Of a stretch of DNA of 64,000 nt, positions 34,310 through 46,722 are shown one piece after another; position 1 is the stretch's first letter; every line of letters begins with the position of its first letter. This DNA is from Utricularia gibba (taxonomy: Eukaryota; Streptophyta; Magnoliopsida; Lamiales; Lentibulariaceae). Both the position numbers and the translations under genes were made by a program. Location: positions 1 to 64,000 of the forward strand of contig NEEC01000019.1 of assembly GCA_002189035.1 (NCBI GenBank), given 5' to 3'. Below the pieces are notes generated by a model that was given only the letters and a program-made list of their open reading frames with translations, was not told the origin of the DNA and did no database searches.

Positions 34310-35740
34310 AGTTAATCATGGTTCCTATCTCTAATTGTCATAACAGGTTCTTTTAATTCAATAGTATTTTTTTCAACAAGATCATCATCATCACCCTCAA
34401 ACAATGGATTAGGATCTTTGCAGACACTCAACTTAGATCTATCAACTTTGACACTAACTTATGAAGAAAATTATGAATGGCCATATGGCTAAAACTAATC
34501 AAACTGGACAACATGATTTCAGATTGTAAGGCATGTCATTGATTATATGAACATTTTTTTCCAAACTCCGAATACTCTTTCAATAATAGAACGTATTGTT
34601 GAATGCTCATGGTTGAATAACTCTTCTGCTCTATTGTAGCTATGCCTTGCATGTTGCCAATCAAGAAGATGATATCATGTACTTTCTTATTGAAAAAACC
34701 AACATCAACCAGATAATACTTTCTTGCAGATATTCAACTTTAAATAAGAAATAATTGATAAATGTATCTGTATACAAAATATACTGGACAATCAAAGATC
34801 TAGAGGCGGTTTGGGAAAATTGTTTTCGTCATTTCATAGATACTCCATCAACATTCTACTATCATGTCAAGTACCTTTGTAACCAGCAGCAGCAAAGGTG
34901 AAGTATAAATTAAAATCACATACTGGTAGAATATTTTGTATAGAAACACCTTTTGTCCAATATAATGAACTCTTTCATCCTCAAGCACACAAGCTTTTAT
35001 ATGGGTACCATCGATTGCACTCACAAAGCTTTCAAATAAAGATAATATCGAGTTTTGTTCCTAATGTAAGCTGATAACTGTGTGTAATCCCTCATTGGCT
35101 TAATCCATGAATCTAGCATTCAACAACAAGCTTTTAAGACATTATGAAGTAAAGTGCTAATAGTGTCTACACCATGTGCAAAAAACTTCGGTAAGCTTTG
35201 ATTCCCCATTTGAGTTTCAAAAATCTTCAAAAATATAGAAACTTCTTCTTTTACAATAACATGACGTCAATTTTTTAAGTCGTACTCATCAACTAGCACA
35301 CTGTAGAATGTAAGGAACATAGAGGGCTTCATGTGTAAGTCTTGGTAAGCTATGATATCCACCTCATTTAACATTGACAATAATATTGCCCAACCTAATA
35401 CTGAACGATCATGGACAGGTTGTCATACCCAATATTGTTGGTGGTAGCTACCCACAAAACCAAAGAATTCCCTTCTACTAGGAAGCATTGATATCTATAA
35501 TTGACACAATTCCTCATCATTTTCTTCTTTTGTGGAGGATGATGATTGATTCATCATGATTGCTCCCTTTAATTGAGGCCAAGAATTTGATTTAAATAGA
35601 GGGAAATAGAACTCTTGAGAGAGTCGCAAAAACAAGTGATCTGTAATACAAGAAAAAAGTGCATTACTTTGACACGAGAATGACACAAAGTGTATCAATT
35701 TCAGTACTCTTATGGTCCTACAAAATCTCATACTCATTAA
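34310..35740 (-). pseudogene. PIF/Harbinger transposase (DDE_Tnp_4 type), decayed
   Basis: Minus-strand reading gives the order of a plant Harbinger nuclease. Near 35700-35480 an N-terminal stretch ends in SSSSTKEENDEEL. Then VLGWAILLSMLN and DLHMKPSMFLTF (about 35400-35290), DTISTLLHNVLKA (35180-35140), and DSWIKPMRDYTQL (35090). The catalytic start SAIDGTHIKACVLEDERVHY follows at about 35010-34970, then YYLVDVGFFNKK (34720), and a C-terminal DPNPLFEGDDDDL (34410-34380). Many stops and frameshifts. The first Asp of the DDE triad (AIDGTH) is present. Not functional. Confidence 0.75.
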
Positions 35741-36180
35741 TGAAAAAGTGAATCACCATAAATGCAATCAGTTTAATTTCACATCCTAAAACTAGTTGCG
35801 GGTGAAGCTCCAAATGAAGCACCATCCAGCCTTGATGAATTGTTCATTATCCATCGCAGGCATGCCTCATCACTTTTGACTATTATAAAAATCTCTCGGT
35901 TTAAACTACTCTTAATCAAATTTATGTGATTTACCTTAGTTCGCCTTTGAGTTCACGCAAATTTTTGGTCATGTCTCTCTTTCTTTTGGGGCGGCTCCAT
36001 ATGATCCATATCATCCAGCCCATAGTTGTTGCATTCTCACCATTAGATTCTTCAAATTCTGAATTGTTCTATTGCCGACCACCATTACGGACAATACATT
36101 CAGGTGCATGCTCAACAATGGGGTCAAATAACTTTTGAAATAGTTTTGCAAACATTGGAGGTGTTTCCTTCAATTTTGCA
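35741..36180 (-). pseudogene. Possible second Harbinger ORF (Myb/SANT-like protein), remnant
   Basis: Upstream of the transposase on the same strand, a frame reads LNAKLKETPPMFAKLFQKLF and then EHAPECIVRNGGR (36180-36080) before a stop, with more scraps to 35800. Harbinger elements usually carry a DNA-binding Myb-like ORF beside the nuclease, and the PP.F..LF.LF segment fits the end of such proteins. No Myb repeat itself is legible, so this is tentative. Confidence 0.3.
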
Positions 36181-36310
36181 TTAAGAGCATTTTTCTACAT
36201 GAAAAAAAAACAATGTCATGTATCAAAAAATAAACAAGCAAATAAAACAAAACAAAAACCACAATAATAACTAGCATCCATTACAAATAAAAACCACCAT
36301 TAATTCTCAT

Positions 36311-36930
36311 CATTGAATGCAAGAAGAGGAGAGATTCTTGAAAAGTTGTGGAGTTTGGTATATACCATCTAACTCTTACCACCCTCAAACTAATGGGCAA
36401 CCAGAAGTTTATAATAGGGAGATCACGCAAATTTTAGAGAAGATTGTGAATTTCTTTCGGAAAGATTGGAGTTCAAAGTTGAATAACACCTTTTGGGCAG
36501 TTCGCACAGCCTTCAAAACCCCAATTGTTATGTCTCTCTTTCCATTTGTATATGGTAAGCATTGTTATTTGCCCATTGAATTAGAACTGTGGTCAGATGA
36601 GGAATTTAGAGACTGAACTTGGGGATCAAAGCCAATGGTTATTTGCGGAAGGTAAACCTTCCAAGCTTGATGAATTATGGCATGATGCCTACATGAATTC
36701 TAAGATCTTCAAGGAACACACAAAGCAATTCTGTGATTGCTAGATTTTGTGGAAGAATTTTGAGCCTAGCTAGAAGGTATTGTTGTTTCTATCAAAACTC
36801 AAATTCTGCCTAAGTTCACAGGTTGAAAACATTTCATGAGTTGATAGCCAATAAACTGGGTCACCCTATGGATGCTGTGATATTCATGGAAATTTCTCTA
36901 TAAGTCACTTTGCACTCAAGTCTTACCCTA
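36311..36930 (+). pseudogene. Athila/Tat-type gypsy integrase fragment (element N)
   Basis: An open piece at 36317-36616 reads SNSYHPQTNGQPEVYNREI (the Glu segment of the DDE core, Glu present), KDWSSKLNNTFWAVRTAFKT, PFVYGKHCYLP. It continues in other frames with ELWHDAYMNSKIFKEHTKQF and VLLFLSKLKF. The earlier core is missing. The homologous region of element F is 59340-59870. Confidence 0.8.
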
Positions 36931-38214
36931 ATATTTATTCTAGGGTCCTGATTGGAATGTAACCAACATTCATTTTTTTGTTTTATTTGTGCAATTTTAT
37001 TTTGTTTCTCCTATTTCTCTTTGTGCATTTTACTTTCTACAAAGTTGCAATTTGTCAATTTCTCTATCTCCTACACACTTGTTGGACTCATTCAAAACTG
37101 TTTCTTCTCATCATATGGATTGCATGATGTTGTGTTTTATTTTGATGTTTGTATACTTCCGTTTTAGTAAAAATAGTGCATAAATACTTGAATTAGGAGG
37201 GGACATAGGTCGATGCACATGGACTCCAAGTTTGCATGAATGAAACTTGAATTGGCCCAATTTCTCTTTAATCTAATGTTAATGTGGGCCTATTGTTCCT
37301 TGAAGTCTATAAGGGTCCAGTACATTTGGGTTAGGCTACATGAACTAACAGTTTGCTAGATATTACTAGAACAGGGTTAAAAGCAGAATTACATGTCTAT
37401 TGCAGCCCATAAATAGGATATTGACAACTCTAAATATCAGGATATGAGATAGATTGGCATGATCAGATTGCAAGTGTAAAAGGAAAAAAATCAAAAAGCA
37501 AAAGAGGTGATATTGAAGGCCTCCCATGACATGCAACATGAGCAGGTCGGATTGAGTGGAGAGAGGAGAGAGAATTCTGTCACTGGAAGCTATTTTCTTG
37601 CAAGTTTGAACAAGTTTTTAAGGAAAAAGATGAAGGAGGAATAGTTCAAGTGTGATACTGGAACTAATCTCCAACTCCCAAAACCTAGCAATGACAGACA
37701 GCTTTCAGAGTGAACCTTGGGAACCATTCTGTTTGAGAAGAACAAGAGGCACACATGAGAATTCAACTGGAGCAGGAGAAACTTTTTATTTTTTGCCCAA
37801 ACTTTTTTTCTACATTTTTTTCGCAAACTTGGTAGCTGTTGCATTTCCTATTTTTTAATGTTTAACTTGTTTGAATGTCTTCATCAACCTAGCATGCTTT
37901 CTTCATTGTTTCCTTTGTTGTTTAAAACTTGAATTGGAACAGTAACTTGAGAATGGATTAGTCTTTTCTATCATGGTTAACTTTTAGATTAAGTGAAATG
38001 CTTTCTTTTAATTTCAAGAGAATATTGATTTATGCATTTTATTTTCTATATTTTAGTTTAGAAGCCAATTGAAGAATTTCTATAATTCAAATGGAGGAGA
38101 AACCTATGCCCAAACAAAAAATCCTTGTATAGTCCCACTTAAACCTTCAAATAACATCTAAAAAATATTTGCTCTCGATGGATCGATCTATACTTACTAC
38201 TGCTTGATAACACA
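36931..38214 (+). mobile_element. 3' tail and probable LTR of element N
   Basis: Non-coding. AGGAGGGGACATAGG (37196-37210) looks like a polypurine tract, and the following ~1 kb has LTR-like layout, ending in GATGGATCGATCTATACTTAC, similar in style to the GTGGATCGA...CTTAC motif near gypsy LTR ends. It is cut at 38214 by LTR B1. No second copy in the window, so boundaries are a guess. Confidence 0.4.
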
Positions 38215-39563
38215 CAAATTTTCATGCTTTGTGATATTAAAATCATAACTTTTTAAACATGTGTTAGTTACTTATTTTATATTTTTAAGTATTTTTATAT
38301 GATATAGGGAATGTATGATTTTGTGTACAAATGGGCTAGATCTTTGAATTTAGCCCATTCTATGTTAGTAACGTGTTTTGAGTGTAGCAACAACCTCCAA
38401 AATGCAAGGGAGACAATATGGATTTCGTACAAGCATCAAGTTGCAGATAAAAAGGCAGCATGAAATGAGTGCACTATCACGACGGCAGCCTGCAAGTTAG
38501 GTGCAGGAGCAATAGTTTTGTTAGAGATAGCACTTCCCTTGGAAAATGAGAGGGGAGAAGAAATTTTCTAGAAGAGAGAGAATTGAAAAAGCGGAGAGAG
38601 CTTGGAGAGTTTCAGTAGTGACACAAAGGCGGCTCCTCCAACAACACAAACATCGATCATAAGAGGAGAAGAAGGAGATTCTCGCGAAGAAGACTCCCCA
38701 TCCTCAAGAACACTCCCAAGACCCAATCAGCACTACTGTTCCACGCTATGAACAGTAGCAGACAAAAAACATGACACTTTATTTAGTTTGCTGAAACTTT
38801 AATTTCATTGGTGGTTTGTTTGACAATGAAATCTTACTTTATTTTCCATACATAAGTAGCTATACCTTAGGGATGTCTTAAGGTGTAGGATGGTGATATG
38901 GGGCAAGGGTTAATAATGCAATTGATCTTTGTTTCTTAGTTCTTGTTTCTATCATTTCATGGGTAGACTTAAGGGGGGGAAACAAGTAGCTTCACAACTC
39001 AGATGTCTGATTTAGAGGTAGACCAAAAAATCAAAGTGGGAGTAGTAGGTATTAGTCCATGGTAGAACCATTAGAACTAAGTAGACCTAGTTCTATATAC
39101 TGTGCATGCGGGTAGACCCAATTGTGACGTTGGTAATGATATTGGGGACTATATGAGCCGAAAACATGATGAATGACCTGAGTAGACTCAGGTTGTTTGG
39201 AGTAATGAGCATAGGAATAATGTAAATTAAGTTAGTAACCTTAGCATCACGTCACCTACATTACCTTAAAGCATCTTAGTATTACTCAATACTCAGAATC
39301 AGCACTTGTTATTTTCTGCTCTGCATTTTGACCTTACTTCATGAGTTTGTCTATTAGTGTTAGTTCGACCTTATACTAAAAATGAAATCATTTTGTGATT
39401 CTACATAGGCTAGAACACATAGCAAGCATTCGATCCTTGGGATCGACCTCGAAAACCACTATGCATGTTTTCCAAACTTGTATTTTGTGAATAGTAGGGT
39501 TTATAAATTTATTTGATATGAAATTTGATTTTATTACAACGGTATCAAATTTTCCATTTATTA
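38215..39563 (+). mobile_element. 5' LTR of gypsy B1
   Basis: TGATAACACAC to CCATTTATTA, about 1,349 bp. It matches LTR B2 (60582-61998) clearly in the block GGTAGAACCA.TAGAAC through TTATGATATTGGGGACTA and ATGAATGACCTG.GTAGACT, and at the end (GTTTTCCAAA.TTGTATTTTGTG, GGGA/TTTATAAATTTATTTGATA). Divergence between them is large, so they are not the two LTRs of one young element. gag follows in the same orientation. Confidence 0.75.
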
Positions 39564-41300
39564 CTACTACATTATTTTCTTTGTTTATGAGATGTAACAT
39601 ATTTTTTAATTTATAAATATTTTTTGATGGTGAGCACCTTTAGGTCTTGAAATCTTTAGAATTTTCCATTCGTTAAAATGATGTCATTGACGAGGAGCTA
39701 GGTGCTTTTCAGTTGTCTATTATTAATGCATTTGTGTTCTTTTGTAGGTGAAACTCTTTTCCTACTTAACCCCAAGATTGAGAAATCACATAAGAGTAAA
39801 AGAAGCATGCAAAGAAGAAACAACATAAGCCAACCACAAAGATCAAACAAGGAGCTGCTATACACGAATCACTTGTGGATGCAAATGTTGTGGAGAAGTC
39901 TATGTAGGAATATGATAGCCCTAATTATTACTACCTTGAAATCTACATAAATTTTCTAGAGGAAGCTACTACATTTGTACTCCGACCAAGAATCATTTTT
40001 TTTTTATTTTCTACGGAAATAGGAATGACGATGCACACTAGCACTTGGATGGCTTTATTTCAATCAGTGTGGTAGTCAAACCGAAGGAATTGAGAGAGGA
40101 TAGTATGTTGTTACAAGTTTTCCAATTTAAATTTGAAGGAGATGCGAAGGATTGGTTCAATACTTTGGAATCAAGAAGCAGAGAGAGCTGGTAGAAATGA
40201 AGGAATTCTTGAACAAGTATTTTCAATTTACAAAGGTTACGGAGTTAAGGAGAAAAATTGTAGATATTTATCAGTTCATGGGAGACTCGTTGCACAAGTA
40301 TTGGGACAAGTTGAATAAATTACTTGCGACCTATCCTCATCACGGGTATGAGTTGTGAAATTCTTTTTGGAAGGTCTATTACTATCGATGAGAACATAGT
40401 TAGATGTTGCTACTGTAGGAAGCATGAGAACTCTGACTCCTACCCAAGCTTGGATGAAGATCAAGGAGATGATGGAACAGTCTCATCATTCTTATTCTAG
40501 AAAGAATGTCTATAGTTAAGTGAATTCTGTTGGAGAAAGCTCAATGTCATGTGGGATGATGAATCAATGCTTTGATAATGTGAAGAAGACGGACAAGAAA
40601 ATCAGCGAGCTACATGATATGATGAGAGAATTATGCATGGTGCAATCTAAGTTTCATCATGTGAGCTATGCTCTGTTCCATGACATAAAGCAGAAACCTT
40701 CTCGTTGACGTATGACAATGTGAGAGTCGATCCCATGGTGTATGCGGAAAATCAAGGAGGATGGCACCAAGCTTGGGACTACATTCCCAAACATCTGAAT
40801 TTGAGTAGGAGAATTGTGAATGCTTTGAATCAACATCTTCTATAGCAGAACCAGCCACACGAAGTCACCAAGTCTCAACAACAACTCGTACAATAGACTC
40901 AGTCATAGGGATAGACTAAGAGAAACATTCAGCAGAAGCATTTGCAACAAAGAACGTATCAGCCTCCTCATTAGTGGAGCGATCAAGTGAAACCAGGACC
41001 CTCTTAAGAGGAAACGTGCATTGAAAGAGAGGATAGCAAAAAGAAGAAAGAATCAATTCAAGGAGCGATCAAGCACATTTAAAAGCAAGTCGGACAATTG
41101 GAAACATGAGTTCAAGAACAAATTTGGAAAGGTGCCTTTTCAATCATCAGTGAATCCACAAGGAAATCTTTCAGCAATTGAGTTGAGAAGCAAGATGAAA
41201 TTGCCCAAAAGAGAAGTGATCCAGCCTCACTATCAACCTAGCAGTGAACTACTTTGAGAAATAAGCCAGAAAGAAAACCTAGCAAAAGATAGTGGTGGAG
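39564..41300 (+). pseudogene. Gypsy B1 leader and gag (Athila/Tat type)
   Basis: The leader runs to about 39740. The gag N terminus has GETLFLLNPKIEKSHKSKRS. Core gag appears at about 40110-40358 in adjacent frames: KDWFNTLES, EMKEFLNKYFQFTKVTELRR and FMGDSLHKYWDKLNKLLATY (family: F.QFDGESLYEAWERFK.LLR.CPHHG), followed by PHHGYEL. Near the end, FQSSVNPQGNLSAIELRSKM (41140-41195) matches the conserved NP...SAITLRSGK motif that closes gag. Several stops. No protease follows, so pol is deleted. Confidence 0.8.
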
Positions 41301-42500
41301 GGCAATCTGCACACCCACCCATAGAAGAAAAGATTGAGGTAAACGTTACTCAGCCCCCATTCTGGGGAGGTTAAGTCACCTTTTAGTTCTCCATAGGTGC
41401 AATAGTGTCTCATTTAATAAGGGGATGAGGATCTTCTCCAAATGCTACTTTACTCTTTACTCCCTTTCATTTCCGTAGTCTTCGTCTTACCATAGGACCT
41501 TTGCACATCTCAACCATGGTGGCCGCCTCTTCCTCTGACTCTATCACCCCTCCTTTGGTCACCCTCGATCATACGCATGTCCTAGCATCTCCATTGCTCC
41601 TTGATTCACCGGCTAATGCGATGCCCCCTGCTTGACATTTGCCTAGATCTGAGGCTAAGCCCTTTACCGATAACCCTAGGTCCTCTTTGAGTGAGACTTT
41701 GCTCATCGTGAGATTGAGGCTGATATTTTGTAGTTGCTACTGGCCCTCTGGGTGAAGCACCTTCATACCCTTGCCTCCACCACCCTCTTGACCATCTCGG
41801 ATGCCCCACAACCCTCTGCTTCAAGTGTCGCACTCAGGCACAAGCAAACTCCCTCACGAAAAGCTCCTCCTATTATAGATCTGGACGAACCAGTAGATTT
41901 TTCCCTTACCCAGGCTACACCTTCCCATTCTGCTTCAAGTGTCCCACATGTTGCATTGCTATTACTCGTGGCCACCACCTTTGCTGCCCCACCTCCATTG
42001 GTAGACCGCTTGACTCCTAAGCCTCCCTTGACTCTTGACTATATTTATGCTGATTTCCTCAAGGATGAGTCGCCTCTTAACTTGTTGGAGAGAGTTACCT
42101 CCAAGATGATGATAGGAACAACTCAAGATGTTGCACAAGTGGACAACCAGAGCTTCGTCCTACCTAGAGCAATATCAATAAGGTCATGACCACTAGGGAA
42201 TATAAACTCGATTGTAGACAACAGCAGAAGAAGATATGGCTACTAAACAATGGGAAGAGCAAATGGAAGCAATCAAAAAGCCGTAGAGAAGGAATCAAAG
42301 CCAACTACACCACCCAATGAGGAAACGAGGGAAGAGTCCACCAAGATAAGCAAAGGGATACAAGAAAAAGACAACTACGGAACAATGGAGTAAGCACCAA
42401 CAAAACAACAGAAAAGCACAGGAAACATCATGAGCTAAACAACATAAGGGAGAGAAATGTAAGAAGAAGAAAACTAACCCCTTGTTGAATCTACCCTATT
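41301..42500 (+). pseudogene. Family C internal ORF region, N-terminal part (unidentified)
   Basis: From an ATG at 41516, MVAASSSDSITPPLVTLDHT opens, then Pro/Ser-rich pieces in changing frames, and a 151-residue open piece at 41734-42189 with ADFLKDESPLNLLERVTSKM. Composition (Pro/Ser/Thr-rich, GC higher than around) suggests a real but decayed protein. It lies upstream of a family C tail and LTR, where Athila-type elements carry a third ORF. I cannot assign a domain. Confidence 0.35.
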
Positions 42501-43560
42501 GGCAGACACGGACATCACCATGGTAGATTAGGAGGATTGCTCAAGGAGAAGGCCATGCCTTTTTCAACAAGGTAGACATTGATATCTTCATAGAACCTTG
42601 GATTCAGCAGCAAAGCTCACAAGGAGAAGCTGGACATAATTTTGGAGAAAGATTGGAATCACCTTAGGTGTTAGTGAGGAATCACCCTAAAACTCATATT
42701 AGATGGTACATCATTCCTCAAAAGTTTTCTGAATCATCTCTCTATCTGTGCCGAACTATGTTATGAATCTGTCACGACACTTGCATATGATGTGGCTGAA
42801 ACTGTTTTTGAGCAGGGAATAATTTCATTTATACAATTTGAAAAGTGGTTTGCACATTCGTTGGCTAATTGAAATAGAGCTATAGGTTTTGTTTCTATGG
42901 AAGTGTTGAATTTCTACTGCTTTTCAAACATCCATCTTCGATTTCCCTAGTATTGACTATTTTGATGAGCACGAAGTTTATGAACAGTTAACTGAGCAGT
43001 GTGAGGTAGTTTTCTAACAAAAAGAAACTAAGGCTAGTCTTATAGTCAACCATGTGTGGAGGATCATTCACGTTTTAGTTTCTACTTCTTTCTTTCTACA
43101 CCAACACACTTTCAACTCCCTATTTAAAAATGAAACCTTTATATTGTGGAGTTTGATGATCAAAGAGCCCTTAAATGTGGGAGCATTACTTGCTGATTCA
43201 ATGAAGAAAGAAGTAGGAAACATAAACCATGTGCTAACTTTGTGATTCGACAATTGTTTTCATATTTGGCTTTTAAGGAATTTGGCTCTGATGTGATGGA
43301 AAATGTCTACTTGTATATGAGACCACCTCCGATTCCTATTGACTTGTATTTCTTGACGAATATTGCAATGATTCGACTTGACAATGGCAAGATCATCTTT
43401 TTAATGAGCATAGGTAATGAGAAAATCAGGGAGCAGGCCCTGCCCAATGCTCTGGAACACTCTTCATCTATAGGAGCTAGAAAGATGATTGAGAAAAATG
43501 GAGATTGCTGCATTAAACTTTCAAGATGTATTTAGAGATATTGTTGGATTTGCAGAAGAA
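42501..43560 (+). pseudogene. Family C ORF, segment like the plant transposon protein domain (Transposase_32 / Athila ORF)
   Basis: Broken frames with RWYIIPQKF (about 42700), VNHVWRIIHVLVST (43045-43085), FILWSLMIKEPLNVGALLAD (43137-43196) and IRQLFSYLAFKEFGSDVMEN (43245-43305). The order W..I.H......T......L.W.L....PINVG.I...S followed by L...L....GV is the pattern I know from the plant-specific domain found in Athila-like elements and related proteins. Function is unknown; it has been compared to env-like or capsid-like ORFs. Stops throughout. Confidence 0.5.
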
Positions 43561-44460
43561 TGCAGGTCCTACTCCCCCTCCTAATCCTTGATTCAACTCT
43601 TACCTAAATTTTTGTGTAGATATGTGTTTTCTTTGTCATTTGTGTATCATTTTCTCTCCGTTTCCATTGCACAATATGTGTTTGCTTTATGTCTATTTGT
43701 TTCTCATGGAGTTCTGTTGAGCATGTTTAGGAATTTCGAATAATGTTAGAAGTGTAAAATGTCCACCCTCTTTATTCTGTCAAGACTCAACATGTTTAGT
43801 TCTTATCTACTTAAGACTTATATGAGGGTAGCCAAATTTTAAGAGAAATGCTTACATGCAGCCTACATTTTTCTTTGTTTGCACTAGCATTTACTTTTGA
43901 ATAGTAATGTAGTGGTCTGCCAATCTATGGCTGTGTGGGTTGAACTCAGTTAGATATATAGACAGTGGTTGATGCACAAGGAAACAATTATAGATAGAAT
44001 AAATATCACAAAAGCCTGCTAAACTCCAAAACTCGAGCTGTAATATAAAAAAACGAGAGCTAGAGGTAGCGACTTAAACACCATGAATATAGTACCCCAA
44101 ACATAGTGGTTTGACGAACCAGTCTAGGAGAAATAAGGATGAACGAAAGTGAGGGGAAAGCGACAAGGCTGTAATGGAGAAGTTCTGAGCCTTCTATATT
44201 TTTGTAGTACCTCTCTATGCATCATTTTCATCTTTTAGCCATACCTTGTCAATAAGTCTTCAGTGGCTTGCTAGGGTAAAACTTATAGTGTCACAGCTTG
44301 TATGCCACTACTTGCTAGGATCGAGTTAGTGTAGATGCAGATTAGATTTTTGAATATATATAGTATGCGAGTAACCTCTATTATCTATGGTTGAGTGAAA
44401 TTGTTCTAACATGTGCTTGCTACATCAATAGCATGAGTTGGAAAACATTCTTAGTCTTCG
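43561..44460 (+). mobile_element. 3' non-coding tail of gypsy family C (C2)
   Basis: Similar to 1-500: shared ACCA.TCTAGGAG.AATAAGGATGAAC, GTACCTC..TGTGCATCATTTTCAT-type block, and GCATGCGAGTAAC.TCTA. No gene. The expected polypurine tract and LTR start are deleted near 44460. Confidence 0.6.
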
Positions 44461-45262
44461 GTATTTTCATGTGTCTTTATGGATGTTTTGTATGGTTCAA
44501 TGTTATTTTGCATGCCTAATTGTTTTTTTTTTTGTGTATTTAGTTGGTAGGAATGTGTTTATTGTTAAAATAGGCTTAATTGACAACAATTGAGCCGTAA
44601 ACTCTCATATTTCCCTCTAATCTGTGTTTAAGTCTTAACATGGTAAGAGTTAATACTAGAAGCTTACTTCCCGCATTGAAAAGTTAGAAGGGGAAAAAAT
44701 TGAGAAAAAGTGGCTTTTAGCCAAAAGCAGTCGACTTCTCAAAAGTTAGAACGGTGGTTCTCTAGTGACACCTCTAACTAGCTTTCAGATCTACTCACAT
44801 AGACTAGTTTTTTCTCTCAAACTCTTCAAGTCAGCTAATCTACAAATGATTGCAATCAATTAACACTTTATTTTCACTTTTTGTAATACTGTTTCCCATC
44901 TTGAACATGTTTTTCAGTATTTTCTATGTTTCTCTTGCAATTTTGGTGCTTAGTTGTGAACTGGAAACTTCCTACAAACGTTATTTTTGTTTATCCAGTC
45001 ATTCTTACTTCAATTCTTTGATTCTTAGTTTTTAAGTTTAATATAGCAACTTTTCTCACACTCTTTTCCATAACTCATTGGTGTGATAAAGTTGGATTTA
45101 AACCTAAGGATTCCTTTGAAAATTCAACAGCCAAATCTTGGGGAAAACCCTAACAGAATCACTTCCCTCATGTGCTTTACGGATATCTTTTAACCTTGCA
45201 ATGCACTCATGCTATTTACTATTATTTCATGTCTGATAAATCTTCTACATTGAAGAAAAGAG
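44461..45262 (+). mobile_element. LTR of gypsy family C (C2), both ends missing
   Basis: From GTTTTGTATGGTTCAATGTT on it follows LTR C1 at 616 onward: GTGTTTATTGTTAAAATAGGC..AATTG.CAACAATTGAGC, TGTTTAAGTCTTA. The TGATAACAC start is absent and the right end is interrupted by LTR A2 at 45263. Confidence 0.6.
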
Positions 45263-46722
45263 TATTAGTGTATGTGTTCTAGAGACAATCAAACTCATTG
45301 CCAAATCTTATCTTTGGATATTTACTTTGAATTGTGATCAAATTTATATCATTAATAAAATCCTCTACTTGATCTATGTGCTATAGAAATTATTATGAGA
45401 TCCTAATGTGAGATTCTTCAAGCATTTATGTTCAACTTAAAAACTCCCTGGCTAGAGTGCTTGTGAAATGAGAATATCACAAATACGGATAAGCTAGCAC
45501 ACATTGAGTTCTATAAACTGTTTAGGCAATAGTTCTCACAATTGATGTAATGAGATTACTAGAACCTATGTGTGGGTGTCGATTAGAGAATCGATTCACT
45601 GGATAACTCATCTTCGAGATGCTACTATGGAAAGCTAACCAAGTGTCAGTAGCAAGATCTCGAATATGACAGCCATGCAAGTAAGCTTAGACTTGAAGTC
45701 AACAAAGTTATCTTGATCTTAAGCTCACATTTTCGCTCATTACTAATGAGAGCCTAACCATGGCTTGCCTAGTATGGATGAGTAGGGATGTGACTCCTTA
45801 AAGTTGGAGATAGTTGATTGATCAATAAAGGATTCATCACTCAAGTTAGCGATGAGATCATATCTCAAGTAATTACATCAAAGTCTAATGGTAAGTACTG
45901 GGCCCATGGTAATGACACTTGAATTGTTTGAGTAGGTCATTGAGTGTTAGTGCTTGAATGCAATTATAAGTTCGATACATCAGCAAGACACACCCATGTT
46001 TTGGTATCGAATGAGATATAAGTATGATGAAAGCTGTTCATTGCATGGTGGCTGGTCATGGAAAGGCTCAATCAGTTCACCTGATTATTCTTTAATCTTG
46101 GGGATCATGATATGTTGCTAGACATCACTCATGATCGATAATGATGGATTTGATTAATTAAGAGGTAATTAATAAATCCATTATTACGGCCTTGATTGAG
46201 GAAGCCTATAGGGTCACACATAATAGTGGACTCACTCATCGATATAAAATAGAATGACACAATTACATGAGATGTAATTGGTAAAGTGGATAAATCAAAT
46301 AGAGAGTTATTTTGAGATTAATATTGATTAAACTCAAAATAAAAGATCTCATATAGATATGATTTGATATGTCACAAAATATCTATCAAAAGATTTAGAT
46401 ATTGAGATCTGCTCGAAGGTCTTTTGTGTTCTCTGAGACTTATCCACAAGAAGACATTTTTCTCTATTAGCACCTGAGAAATTCGACCAGTATTCAAGAG
46501 CCTTGAGAAGGTTATCGACAGAGTGCTCCACGTGTGGATACGATAGAGGCCGTCTGCTATTGGCGGTTGGTGAACAACGGAGTCATGTGAAAGGTACTTT
46601 GAACATCCTTCGTCTGATATATACCGTATTCCAAGATCTGTGATTGGGGTTTCTCAAAATTTTTAAAATTCCGTTGTTTTTTAGATATATACCGTAATTT
46701 GAACGACTCGAGAATTCCCATT
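45263..46722 (+). mobile_element. LTR A (A2)
   Basis: Starts TATTAGTGTATGTGTTCTAG (TA for TG). Same content as A1; the first ~150 bp differ from A1 at about nine places and the next ~780 bp at about ten, after which the two are nearly identical. It interrupts LTR C2. Confidence 0.7.

Noticed and set aside
36311-41300. Integrase-LTR-gag order read as a tandem retrotransposon sharing one LTR
   Set aside because: The sequence before LTR B1 has no polypurine tract at 38214 and does not resemble the tail of element F; it looks like a different element's LTR, so B1 is simply inserted next to it.
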